DNA from: an uncultured Woeseia sp.
GTDB lineage: Bacteria; Pseudomonadota; Gammaproteobacteria; Steroidobacterales; Woeseiaceae
Direction: 5' to 3'
Assembly: GCA_937925605.1 (NCBI GenBank)
Contig: CALALV010000084.1
Span: 1-29,389 of the forward strand
DNA length: 29,389 nucleotides
Part shown: piece after piece, positions 1 to 6,214 of the stretch
Layout: each line of letters starts with the position of its first letter
Numbering within the stretch: position 1 is the first letter of the stretch
Made by a program: the position numbers and the translations under genes
The notes under the pieces: generated by a model
Seen by the model: the letters and a program-made list of their open reading frames with translations, nothing else
The model's database searches: none
What the model was told of the DNA's origin: nothing

Positions 1-720
1 GCGCTGCGCCAGCTCGTGCGGGTCAACGCCGCGCGCGGCGTCGACGTCATCAAGACCCGCGGCACCGAACGCGCCGGCCTGCCGGATACGGATCCGCGCC
101 AGCAGGTCTACACCGAGGCACAGCTGGCCGCGGTGGTCGACGAGGCCGCGCGCTTCGGGCTGCCCGTACTGGTGCACGCTCACGGCGACGAGGGTGCGCG
201 CGCGGCGGTGCTGGCCGGTGCGCGCAGCATCGAGCACGGAACCTATCTTTCCGAGGAGACGCTCGCGCTGATGCGCGAGCGCGGCACCTGGTTCGTGCCG
301 ACCTGGGTGACGATGAACGAGATGAACGAGGAGCAGTACGACTACGTGCTGCGCCTGCGCGGCCGGCACATGGTGCCGCGCCTGGAGGAGGCGATCAGGA
401 TTGCCCGGCGACTGGGCGTGCGCATGGCGACCGGCGCCGACAACAGCTACCAGGCCGATTCGATCAACCGCATCGCCTTCGAGGTCGAGCGTTTCGTCGA
501 ACTCGGTTTCACGCCGTTCGAGGCGCTGCAGGCGGCGACGGTCAGTTCGGCCGAGCTGCTCGGTATCGCGGACCGCAGCGGCCGCATCGCGGAGGGCTAC
601 GAGGCGGACCTGATCCTGGTGCCGGGCAACCCGCTCGAGGACGTCAGTGCACTGCAGGACGTGCTGCTGGTCATGAGCAACGGGCGCCTTGCGCTCAAGC
701 GCATACCGTTCGCCCGCTGA
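1..720 (+). CDS. Amidohydrolase family protein, C-terminal part (5' end outside window)
   Basis: The reading frame is open from base 1, so only the last 239 residues are present. It resembles the imidazolonepropionase-like / prolidase-like amidohydrolases, TIM-barrel metal enzymes that hydrolyse amide or related bonds. Visible motifs in order: DVIK near residue 16 (the lysine of this family is often carboxylated and bridges two metals), a histidine pair in VHAHGD near 58, IEHG near 77, and the metal-binding aspartate in ATGAD near 140. The end has the usual small beta-sandwich signature for this family, with GRIAEGYEADLILV followed by NPLED and a final 'V..NG' strand. Substrate cannot be told from sequence; many relatives are secreted or periplasmic dipeptidases, but any signal peptide would lie outside the window. 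Family assignment is firm, substrate is unknown. Confidence 0.85.
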   Translation, partial: ALRQLVRVNAARGVDVIKTRGTERAGLPDTDPRQQVYTEAQLAAVVDEAARFGLPVLVHAHGDEGARAAVLAGARSIEHGTYLSEETLALMRERGTWFVPTWVTMNEMNEEQYDYVLRLRGRHMVPRLEEAIRIARRLGVRMATGADNSYQADSINRIAFEVERFVELGFTPFEALQAATVSSAELLGIADRSGRIAEGYEADLILVPGNPLEDVSALQDVLLVMSNGRLALKRIPFAR

Positions 721-737
721 TTCGCCGCGCGCGGCAC

Positions 738-771
738 AAAAAAAGCCGGGCCGCGCAATGCGCGACCCGGC
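738..771 (-). terminator. Rho-independent terminator of the minus-strand secreted-protein gene
   Basis: A GC-rich hairpin (745-771; GCCGGG arm against CCCGGC arm, with an inner CGCG/GCGC extension around a CAAT loop) is flanked on the left by seven A residues (738-744). Read on the minus strand this is a stem followed by seven T residues, about 80 bases past the stop of the gene at 850-1224. It may also help separate the convergent amidohydrolase. Confidence 0.8.
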
Positions 772-849
772 TTGTGCGACGCCCTGCTCAGCCCTTTGCG
801 GGCTTCCACGGGCGTCGTCCGGGAGAGCGGCCGTTATCCGCAAACCTGC

Positions 850-1224
850 TTACGAGCTGGCCTCCATCGTCGCGACCTCGGCCTTCAGCACCCATTTCGC
901 CTCGAGGCGCTGGGCCGGCTCGAGCGCGACCTGCTTCGCTTCGAAGCGCAGGCAGTCGCCCGGCGCGATCTGCGAGGTCTTGCCGTCGTGGTAGACCTTC
1001 AGCGGCACCAGGTGCGTGTTGCGGTCGACGCAGACGCGCACCAGCTTGTCCGACTTGAATTCCGCGACGGTCTTGCGGTCCGTCCTGTCGAAGAAGAAGT
1101 ACTCGTCCGACTCCGACGGGTAATAGATGAATTCCTCGGCCACCGTCTGCGACATCGCCGGCGACGCCAGCGCGAGGGCCAGGACGGCGATCGAGACCGA
1201 CACCAGGGATTTCACGGTGTGCAT
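850..1224 (-). CDS. Small secreted protein of unknown function
   Basis: The 124-residue product starts at an ATG preceded by AAGGAGGAACG, a near-perfect ribosome binding site; a longer frame from 1248 lacks such a site. Residues 1-28 form a clear signal peptide (Lys, hydrophobic LVSVSIAVLALALA, cleavage site near AMS-QT), so it should be periplasmic or secreted. The mature part has only two cysteines (in RVCVDR and GDCLRF), which could form a disulfide, and is rich in alternating beta-type segments plus a run of aromatic residues (YFFF). I do not recognise a family. It stands alone: convergent with the amidohydrolase and divergent from the lipoprotein gene at 1455, with its own terminator. 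Confidence 0.75.
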   Translation of the reverse strand: MHTVKSLVSVSIAVLALALASPAMSQTVAEEFIYYPSESDEYFFFDRTDRKTVAEFKSDKLVRVCVDRNTHLVPLKVYHDGKTSQIAPGDCLRFEAKQVALEPAQRLEAKWVLKAEVATMEASS

Positions 1225-1454
1225 CGTTCCTCCTTGCGTTTGAACCATGACAGCGCCGGCGGGGCCCGCGCTGCCGTCGTATCATGAACATTCAAGTCGC
1301 GTGCCAGTTGCCGGCAGCACGGCGACACGCACGTTCCACGGCGCCGCGCGGCGTTTCATGCTCGCAGGCGCGGCAGGTTTGCAGGCGCCCATGTAAGATT
1401 TTCAAACGGCTGAATGAACAGGAGTGCCCAGCCGCAGTCCAAACGACCAGGCCC

Positions 1455-1712
1455 ATGAACGTCGCAAGCACACATCGCCGGGCGAGCACCGCCTGCCTGC
1501 TGCTCGCCCTGATCGCCGGCTGCGCGCCGCTGACCGAAGAGGAACTCGCCGAGCGCGAATACCGTCTCGGCGAGCTGCGCGCGGAGTTTCTCGAGTACCG
1601 CGAGCGCTGCAAGGCTATCGGCGGCACCGTCGTCATTCGCTCTCGCGGCCGCGCCAATACCGACGGCATGCCGAACATCGGCGACCGCTACCACTGCCAG
1701 GTGCCGCGCTGA
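1455..1712 (+). CDS. Tiny three-cysteine lipoprotein, paralogue 1
   Basis: This 85-residue protein has a lipoprotein signal peptide (hydrophobic CLLLALIAG then Cys 23), so the mature form is 63 residues anchored in a membrane by its N-terminal cysteine. Counting that cysteine as +1, the mature body shares CAPL+E, Tyr +14, Arg +27, Cys +30, Ala +32, Gly-Gly +34/+35, Pro +51 and Cys +59 with three other genes in this window (1860, 2180, 5041), without a gap. Cys +30 and +59 are free to form a disulfide. The ATG at 1455 is chosen because it gives a normal-length signal peptide; a frame starting at 1284 would place the lipobox deep inside the protein. The ribosome site is weak. This copy is the most divergent of the four (LGE in place of LDF). 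Function unknown. Confidence 0.8.
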   Translation: MNVASTHRRASTACLLLALIAGCAPLTEEELAEREYRLGELRAEFLEYRERCKAIGGTVVIRSRGRANTDGMPNIGDRYHCQVPR

Positions 1713-1724
1713 GCTGCTGCCGCG

Positions 1725-1740
1725 TGCCGCTTATGCGGCA
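1725..1740 (+). other. Short hairpin between lipoprotein paralogues 1 and 2
   Basis: TGCCGC and GCGGCA pair around a TTAT loop, 12 bases after the stop of paralogue 1. There is no T-run, so it is not a standard terminator; it could slow 3' decay of the upstream message or be incidental. Confidence 0.3.
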
Positions 1741-1859
1741 TCGGCATGAGCAATCTCCGAACGCTGCCCCGCCAGCACTGTCCAAGCGAATCCACGTGCA
1801 GCCCGCAGAGGCGCGCGTCGCAAACTGCAGCGGGGAAGTCATGACGCGGAGTTCGACCG

Positions 1860-2096
1860 ATGAAGCTCATGACTGCAAGCATGGCCGCGCTCGCAGTGCT
1901 GTCCGCATCTGCCTGCGCGCCGCTGACCGAGCGCGAGCGCGACGCGCGCAATTACCGACAGCTCGATTTCGAGCTGCGCTACCTCGAGTTCCGTGAGCGC
2001 TGCAGGGCGCGCGGCGGCCTGATCGTCGTGGAAGCAGGCGGCCGCATCGGCCGGCGCGCGGCGCCCCGCCGCACGGATCGCTACCGCTGTACCTGA
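1860..2096 (+). CDS. Tiny three-cysteine lipoprotein, paralogue 2
   Basis: The product has 78 residues: an 18-residue lipoprotein signal (AALAVLSASA then Cys) and a 60-residue mature body. The start at 1860 follows GCGGAG with 8-base spacing; an in-frame ATG at 1869 is also possible. It carries the family pattern exactly: CAPLTE, Tyr +14, LDF +17 to +19, Arg +27, Cys +30, Gly-Gly +34/+35, Pro +51 and Cys +59, ending one residue later. The body is very rich in arginine, with an amphipathic stretch from +6 to +30 that is likely helical and a beta-prone stretch after the Gly-Gly (LIVVE). It lies between paralogues 1 and 3 on the same strand, as in tandem duplication. Function unknown. Confidence 0.85.
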   Translation: MKLMTASMAALAVLSASACAPLTERERDARNYRQLDFELRYLEFRERCRARGGLIVVEAGGRIGRRAAPRRTDRYRCT

Positions 2097-2151
2097 TACA
2101 AAACTTTTATATGGCGTCCGCAACCGTATGCGGGTCGCGAGCACTCCATTA

Positions 2152-2172
2152 CCCGGTAGTAGCAACCGGGAG
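2152..2172 (+). promoter_or_regulatory. Hairpin covering the ribosome binding site of lipoprotein paralogue 3
   Basis: CCCGGT (2152-2157) and ACCGGG (2165-2170) form a perfect 6-bp stem with a 7-base loop. The GGG of the right arm is part of the GGGAG ribosome binding site (2168-2172) that sits 7 bases before the ATG at 2180. If it forms in the message, the hairpin would reduce translation initiation. Confidence 0.4.
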
Positions 2173-2179
2173 TAATTCG

Positions 2180-2410
2180 ATGCGAACGCTCGTGATGTTG
2201 ATCCTGTCGGTGCTGGCCGGCTGCGCGCCGCTGCAGGAGAGCCGGTCGGTTACGGCCGGCTACGACAGGCTGGACTTCAAGGCCCGCTTCCTCGACTACC
2301 GGCGGCAGTGCTACGCACGCGGCGGGCGCATCTACATCAACGCGACCGGCAGCCTCGATCGCGACGGCGCGCCGCCGCGTGGCAGTCACTACCGCTGCGC
2401 GCGACGCTAG
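2180..2410 (+). CDS. Tiny three-cysteine lipoprotein, paralogue 3
   Basis: The product has 76 residues, with a 14-residue lipoprotein signal (LVMLILSVLAG then Cys) and a 62-residue mature body. The ATG at 2180 follows GGGAG and gives a compact signal peptide; a start at 2111 would add 23 residues with no ribosome site. The family pattern is complete (CAPL, E +6, Tyr +14, LDF, Arg +27, Cys +30, Gly-Gly +34/+35, Pro +51, Cys +59), with Gln replacing Thr at +5 and DYRRQC replacing the usual E.RERC. The ribosome site lies in a hairpin, suggesting translational control. It is the last of three tandem copies and is followed after 64 bases by a LolA-like protein gene. Function unknown. Confidence 0.85.
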   Translation: MRTLVMLILSVLAGCAPLQESRSVTAGYDRLDFKARFLDYRRQCYARGGRIYINATGSLDRDGAPPRGSHYRCARR

Positions 2411-2474
2411 TGCGCCGCAACCCTTCGGGGCTGTCGAGCATCAGACTGTAAACCGCTCGCAGACAGGACCCGCC

Positions 2475-3203
2475 ATGAAGTTCGTACCCGCACTGCTGTT
2501 CTGCATGCTGACGACGGCCGCCGTGACCGCGGAGCAGTCGACGAGGCTCGCCGACGTTCTGGCCCTGCACGCGGAGTCCGCCGGCCCGGGGCTCGACGCG
2601 CTGCGCGCCGAGCTGTCGATCGAAGAGCCGGGCTTCAGCGTGGACGGACTGTACGTTGCGCGGCGTGACGGCCGCATGCGCATCGACATCTACGCTGACG
2701 GCGTGCGCGTGTTCATCGAGGCGCTCGACGGCGCCGACGGCTGGCAATGGCGCGGCGACTCGGCCGAGCCGGAGCCGCTCAGCGACGCCGGGCGGGCAGC
2801 GCTGTACCGCGGCGTCGTGGCCAACCTGTACGGCCTGCACGAACGGCCGGCGCAGGGCTACACGCTCAGCTACGAGGGTGAGGCCTACGTCGACGGCGAG
2901 CGCTACTGGCAGCTGCGCTCGGTCGCACCCGGCGGCTACACGGAGCTACTGTTCCTGGACCCGGCGACGGGGCTGGTCGCGCGCAAGCGGGAGCAGCGCG
3001 CGCTGCACCCGGACGCCGACCCGCGCGAGAGCCTGCTCGAAACCCGCTACAGCGACTACCGCCGCGTCGGCGGGCGCATGCTCAGCTTTCGCTCCGAGAC
3101 CGTCGACCTGGATCGCGGCGAGCGATTGCAGCAGACCCGCCTGAGGGCGGCCGAGCCCGACCCGCAGCCCGACGCCGCCTACTTCCGTTTCGGCTCGTCC
3201 TGA
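2475..3203 (+). CDS. LolA-like periplasmic protein (outer membrane lipoprotein-sorting type)
   Basis: The 242-residue product has a signal peptide (MKFVPALLFCMLTTAAVTA) and no lipobox, so it should be soluble in the periplasm. The start at 2475 follows AGGA at 6-base spacing; the open frame extends to 2379 but that part lacks a signal. The body shows the beta-strand pattern of the LolA/LolB-like 'outer membrane lipoprotein-sorting' family: 'GADGWQW' near 93-99, 'YEGEAYVDGERYWQL' near 133-147, a 'LDPATGLVARK' hairpin, then 'SDYR.VGGRMLSF' and a final 'PDAAYFRF'. Such proteins bind lipids or acyl chains in a half-barrel; whether this one carries lipoproteins is not shown. It sits between small lipoproteins and an OmpA-type protein, which fits an envelope role. 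It is not the canonical lolA locus. Confidence 0.65.
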   Translation: MKFVPALLFCMLTTAAVTAEQSTRLADVLALHAESAGPGLDALRAELSIEEPGFSVDGLYVARRDGRMRIDIYADGVRVFIEALDGADGWQWRGDSAEPEPLSDAGRAALYRGVVANLYGLHERPAQGYTLSYEGEAYVDGERYWQLRSVAPGGYTELLFLDPATGLVARKREQRALHPDADPRESLLETRYSDYRRVGGRMLSFRSETVDLDRGERLQQTRLRAAEPDPQPDAAYFRFGSS

Positions 3204-3241
3204 GCCCGGCCGCGGATACGTAAACTTTTGTTTCACGCCGC

Positions 3242-3269
3242 TTGCAAGCGGCCGACGCTGTGCTATGTT
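3242..3269 (+). promoter_or_regulatory. Putative sigma-70 promoter for the OmpA-type gene
   Basis: TTGCAA (3242-3247) and TATGTT (3264-3269) are separated by 16 bases, and the -10 is preceded by TGC, an extended -10 element. Each hexamer matches consensus at four of six positions. It lies 135 bases before the start at 3405, in the only AT-richer stretch of this intergenic region. Confidence 0.4.
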
Positions 3270-3404
3270 CCGCGCCGCTGGACCGGCTGGCGCGCGCTGG
3301 ATGTGCATCGGCGTGCGCGCCGCCGGTAAACCGCCGCCGCATCGCCGGCAGCACCCCGATGCACATCGCGCAGCCGGTCGTCCCGGCGCGAACGGAGACT
3401 CCCC

Positions 3405-4652
3405 ATGAAATTCCTGACTTCCGCCGCCGCAGCCTTCGCATTGCTGCTGGCGTCAGCCGCCTCGGCAGACGTCGAGCCGCGGCAGGCCTACCTCTCGCCG
3501 ATGGCGACCTTCATCGACGACGCGCCCGAGCGCCGGGCGGACGACGAGCTCGCCGGCTGGCAGCTCGGCCTCGGCGTGGCGATGAACGACAACTGGAACC
3601 TCGAGGCGATCATCCAGAACGCCCGGCTGACGGGCCGCGTGCCGCAGGACCAGTTCGGTTTCGGTTTCGACCTGCAGCGCGTGTTCAACCGCGAAGGCGC
3701 ACTGACGCCGTACCTGTTCGCCGGCATCGGCAGCATGGACGTCGAGCGCGACGGCCAGCGCGAGCTCAAGGGCGGCATGTACGCCGCCGGCGCCGGTGTG
3801 CTCGCCGACATCTTCGGCTCCAGCAACATCGCGCTCAGGGCCGAGTACCGCTACCGCGTCGACGACGCGCTGTCGCCGTCGATGGCCGACAACCTGCTCA
3901 GCATCGGCCTGCAGGTGCCGTTCGGCAAGGCAACGCCGAAGGTCGTCGACACGGACGGTGACGGCGTCGCCGACGGCCTCGACCGCTGCCCGGGCACGCC
4001 GCGCGGCACGCTCGTCGGCGCCGACGGTTGCGAGCTCGACGACGATGGCGACGGCGTCGTCAACAGCGCCGACCAGTGCCCCGGCACCCGCGCCGGCGCA
4101 CGCGTCGATGCGCGTGGCTGCGAACTCGACAGCGACGGCGACGGCGTGGCCGACGGCCTGGATCGCTGCCCGAACACGCCGGCCGGCGCGAGCGTCGACG
4201 CGAACGGCTGCGAACTGGACAGCGACGGCGACGGCGTCGTCGACCGCCTCGACCGCTGCCCCGGCACCCGCGCGGGCGCCCAGGTCGACGTCGCGGGCTG
4301 CGAGATTCGCGAGGAAATCCGCCTGCCGGGCGTGAACTTTGAGACGAACTCGGATCGCCTGCTGCCGGGCGCCGAGCGCGTGCTGAACGACGCGGCGCAG
4401 ACGCTGCTGAACAACCCGACGATTACCGTCGAGGTCGCCGGCCACACGGACAGCGACGGCTCGGCCGCCTACAACGAGAGCCTGTCCGAGCGGCGCGCGC
4501 TGACCGTGCGCGACTACCTCGCGGCGCGCGGCGTGCCGATGGCGCGCATGACGGCTCGCGGTTACGGCGAGTCGGACCCGATCGCGAGCAACGCGAACGC
4601 GACCGGCAAGGCCCAGAACCGGCGCGTGGTACTGCGTATCACCAGCCGCTGA
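3405..4652 (+). CDS. OmpA-family outer membrane protein with thrombospondin type 3 repeats
   Basis: The 415-residue product starts at an ATG after CGGAGACTCCCC. Residues 1-21 are a signal peptide (cut near ASA-DV). Residues about 22-175 form a small beta-barrel of alternating strands of the OmpA/OprF type, ending in a strand with aromatic and hydrophobic residues. Residues about 182-301 hold four 30-residue thrombospondin type 3 repeats (D.DGDGV..GLD.CP.T, with two cysteines each), which in this family bind calcium and form a stiff stalk. Residues about 305-415 are an OmpA C-terminal peptidoglycan-binding domain, with 'VEVAGHTDSDG' and 'SERRALTVRDYL', the Asp and Arg that contact diaminopimelate. 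It should tie the outer membrane to the cell wall. A strong terminator follows 22 bases after the stop. Confidence 0.93.
   Translation: MKFLTSAAAAFALLLASAASADVEPRQAYLSPMATFIDDAPERRADDELAGWQLGLGVAMNDNWNLEAIIQNARLTGRVPQDQFGFGFDLQRVFNREGALTPYLFAGIGSMDVERDGQRELKGGMYAAGAGVLADIFGSSNIALRAEYRYRVDDALSPSMADNLLSIGLQVPFGKATPKVVDTDGDGVADGLDRCPGTPRGTLVGADGCELDDDGDGVVNSADQCPGTRAGARVDARGCELDSDGDGVADGLDRCPNTPAGASVDANGCELDSDGDGVVDRLDRCPGTRAGAQVDVAGCEIREEIRLPGVNFETNSDRLLPGAERVLNDAAQTLLNNPTITVEVAGHTDSDGSAAYNESLSERRALTVRDYLAARGVPMARMTARGYGESDPIASNANATGKAQNRRVVLRITSR
3948..4307 (+). repeat. Four in-frame 90-bp repeats encoding type 3 (calcium) repeats
   Basis: The interval divides into exactly four units of 90 bases (30 codons) within the OmpA-type gene. 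Each begins with the codons for D-x-D-G-D-G-V and ends with G-C-E-[LI]. The units differ at several positions in both DNA and protein, with linkers such as GTPRGTLV, GTRAGARV and NTPAGASV, so this is an old protein repeat and not a recent DNA slippage product. Confidence 0.9.
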
Positions 4653-4674
4653 TCCCGCGCCGGGATGTGCAGAC

Positions 4675-4705
4675 AGCCGGGGCGCTACGCGCCCCGGCTT
4701 TTTTT
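4675..4705 (+). terminator. Rho-independent terminator of the OmpA-type gene
   Basis: AGCCGGGGCG (4675-4684) pairs perfectly with CGCCCCGGCT (4690-4699) around a five-base loop and is followed by a run of seven T residues (4699-4705). It lies 22 bases downstream of the OmpA-type stop codon. Confidence 0.92.
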
Positions 4706-5040
4706 GGGCTGCGTTCGCGGACGAACCGCGAAAACCGTGAACTCCGTCGGCGGTTCGCCCCGGCCGCCCTTGTGGCGCGTCTGCGACGCCGTCCGCGCGC
4801 AGCAGTAACGCCTGTTCCACCGGTTGCCGGGCGAGGTTTCCGGGACTTGCCCGGCTTTCCTCGGTCAGCCCCGAAGTCGCTGTCGCGCGCGCGGCACGCC
4901 CGCCACGGCGCAGGGTTGCCGCGCCTGCGCCGCAATGCCCATTTGCGTACTCAAGCCTCGGCGCGGCGGGCCGATGGCCACCCTGTACGCGACAAGAATC
5001 CGATACAGGCAAGGGGGAAGCGACTGACGAGGTGAACCTC
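4706..5040 (+). other. 335-base gene-free stretch with alternative hairpins
   Basis: No convincing gene was found: open frames here lack ribosome sites and have arginine/alanine-rich shadow composition. Two overlapping hairpins are possible and mutually exclusive: TTCGCGG/CCGCGAA (4714-4732, 5-base loop) and CGAACCGC/GCGGTTCG (4722-4757, 20-base loop). Further right, CCTGTA (4982-4987) and TACAGG (5004-5009) form an interrupted dyad 31 bases before the start of lipoprotein paralogue 4, where its promoter or leader should lie. No clear -35/-10 pair was found. Confidence 0.35.
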
Positions 5041-5265
5041 ATGAGAGTCCTTATCGCCATGACAGCAATGATGCTGGCCGCCTGCGCGCCGCTGACCGAG
5101 AGGCAGCTCGAGGAGCGCGAGTATCGCCGGCTGGATTTCCAGGCCCGTTACCACGAGCTGCGGGCCGAGTGCCGCGCCGAGGGCGGCATGCTCTACGTCG
5201 AGCCTGCGCGCCGGCTGGGCCGCAGCAGTACTCCCGACCCCAAGGACAAGATCCGCTGTATCTGA
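5041..5265 (+). CDS. Tiny three-cysteine lipoprotein, paralogue 4
   Basis: The product has 74 residues: a 14-residue lipoprotein signal (VLIAMTAMMLAA then Cys) and a 60-residue mature body. ATG 5041 follows AGGTG with 6-base spacing; the in-frame GTG at 5032 overlaps that ribosome site and is less likely. It matches the other three copies without a gap: CAPLTE, Tyr +14, LDF +17 to +19, Arg +27, Cys +30, Gly-Gly +34/+35, Pro +51 and Cys +59. It is closest to paralogue 2, but Ile replaces the aromatic residue two before the last cysteine. It is separated from the other copies by the LolA-like and OmpA-type genes and is convergent with ttcA, whose stop is 18 bases away. Function unknown. Confidence 0.85.
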   Translation: MRVLIAMTAMMLAACAPLTERQLEEREYRRLDFQARYHELRAECRAEGGMLYVEPARRLGRSSTPDPKDKIRCI

Positions 5266-5283
5266 GCCGCGGGGGCGCGCACG

Positions 5284-6102
5284 CTAGCGGGCGCCGATCC
5301 TCGCGACGCCCGGTGCCTCGTCCGCGTCGGCACGCAGCGCGGCGAAGTCGTACAGGCCCGTGTCGAGCAGGTGACTGGGCGTCACGCGCTGCATCGACTT
5401 GAAGATGCTGACGACCCGGTTGGGCGATGCGCGCTCCCAGTCGGCGAGCATCTGCTTGATGCGCACGCGTTCGAGGTTCTCCTGCGAACCGCACAGGTTG
5501 CAGGGGATGATCGGGAAATCGCGCTGCCCGGCGTAACGTGCGATTTCCTTCTCGCAGCAGTACACGAGCGGGCGGATCACGACGTTGCGGCCGTCGTCGC
5601 TCCTGAGCTTGGGCGGCATCGACTTGAGCCTCGAGCCGTGGAACATGTTCAGGAACAGCGTCTCGACGAGGTCGTCCATGTGGTGGCCGAGCGCGATCTT
5701 CGTGGCGCCCAGCGCCTGCGCCGCCTCGTACAGGGTGCCGCGCCGCAGCCGCGAGCACAGGCTGCACATCGTCCTGCCTTCGGGAATGCGCTCCTTGACG
5801 ATCCGGTAGGTGTCCTTCTCGAGTATCCGGTATTCGACGCCGAGCGCCTCGAGGTAGGCGGGCAGCACCTCGGCCGGGAAACCGGGCTGCTTCTGGTCGA
5901 GATTGACGGCGACGATCGAGTAGCTGACCGGCGCGGCCCGCTGCAGCCCGAGCAGCAGGTCGAGCATCGTGTACGAGTCCTTGCCGCCGGACAGGCAGAC
6001 CATGACCCGGTCGCCGTCCTCGATCATGGAATAGTCGGCAATGGCCTCGCCGACCTTGCGGCGCAGGCGCTTCTGCAGTCGATTGAATTGTTGTGTCTTC
6101 AT
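5284..6102 (-). CDS. ttcA: tRNA 2-thiocytidine(32) synthetase TtcA
   Basis: TtcA uses ATP and an iron-sulfur cluster to thiolate cytidine 32 in certain tRNAs, in the cytoplasm. The 272-residue product aligns end to end with the body of the enterobacterial protein: 'NRLQKRLRRKVG' at the start, the PP-loop SGGKDS at 38-43 (ATP binding), NLDQKQPGFP near 67-76, the cluster cysteines in CSLC (113, 116) and CNLC (201), and 'LGHHMDD' near 139. The start at 6102 is chosen because this is where family similarity begins. An earlier in-frame ATG at 6156 is possible, and an open frame reaches 6294, but that overlaps the divergent transporter. The C-terminus is shorter than in E. coli (about 311 residues), as is common outside enterobacteria. 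Confidence 0.95.
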   Translation of the reverse strand: MKTQQFNRLQKRLRRKVGEAIADYSMIEDGDRVMVCLSGGKDSYTMLDLLLGLQRAAPVSYSIVAVNLDQKQPGFPAEVLPAYLEALGVEYRILEKDTYRIVKERIPEGRTMCSLCSRLRRGTLYEAAQALGATKIALGHHMDDLVETLFLNMFHGSRLKSMPPKLRSDDGRNVVIRPLVYCCEKEIARYAGQRDFPIIPCNLCGSQENLERVRIKQMLADWERASPNRVVSIFKSMQRVTPSHLLDTGLYDFAALRADADEAPGVARIGAR

Positions 6103-6214
6103 CGGGAGGTGACCTGCCAGCGTTTCGTCCCCGGGTCGCGATAATTTATTTTGCATCCGCCAGGCAAACCTGACACCTTTTCCCGGCCCGTGGCTGGCGT
6201 GCAAAGGGGGGCGC

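Noticed and set aside
3948..4307. 90-bp repeats as a CRISPR array or minisatellite
   Set aside because: The repeats are in frame within a gene, differ at several bases and encode the known calcium-binding type 3 repeats.
4667..5035. A 122-codon open frame between the OmpA terminator and lipoprotein paralogue 4
   Set aside because: It starts before the terminator, has shadow-like Arg/Ala/Pro composition and no ribosome site.
3453..5060. A 535-codon minus-strand open frame opposite the OmpA-type gene
   Set aside because: It is a shadow of the strong OmpA coding frame and reads through that gene's terminator; no ribosome site or motif.
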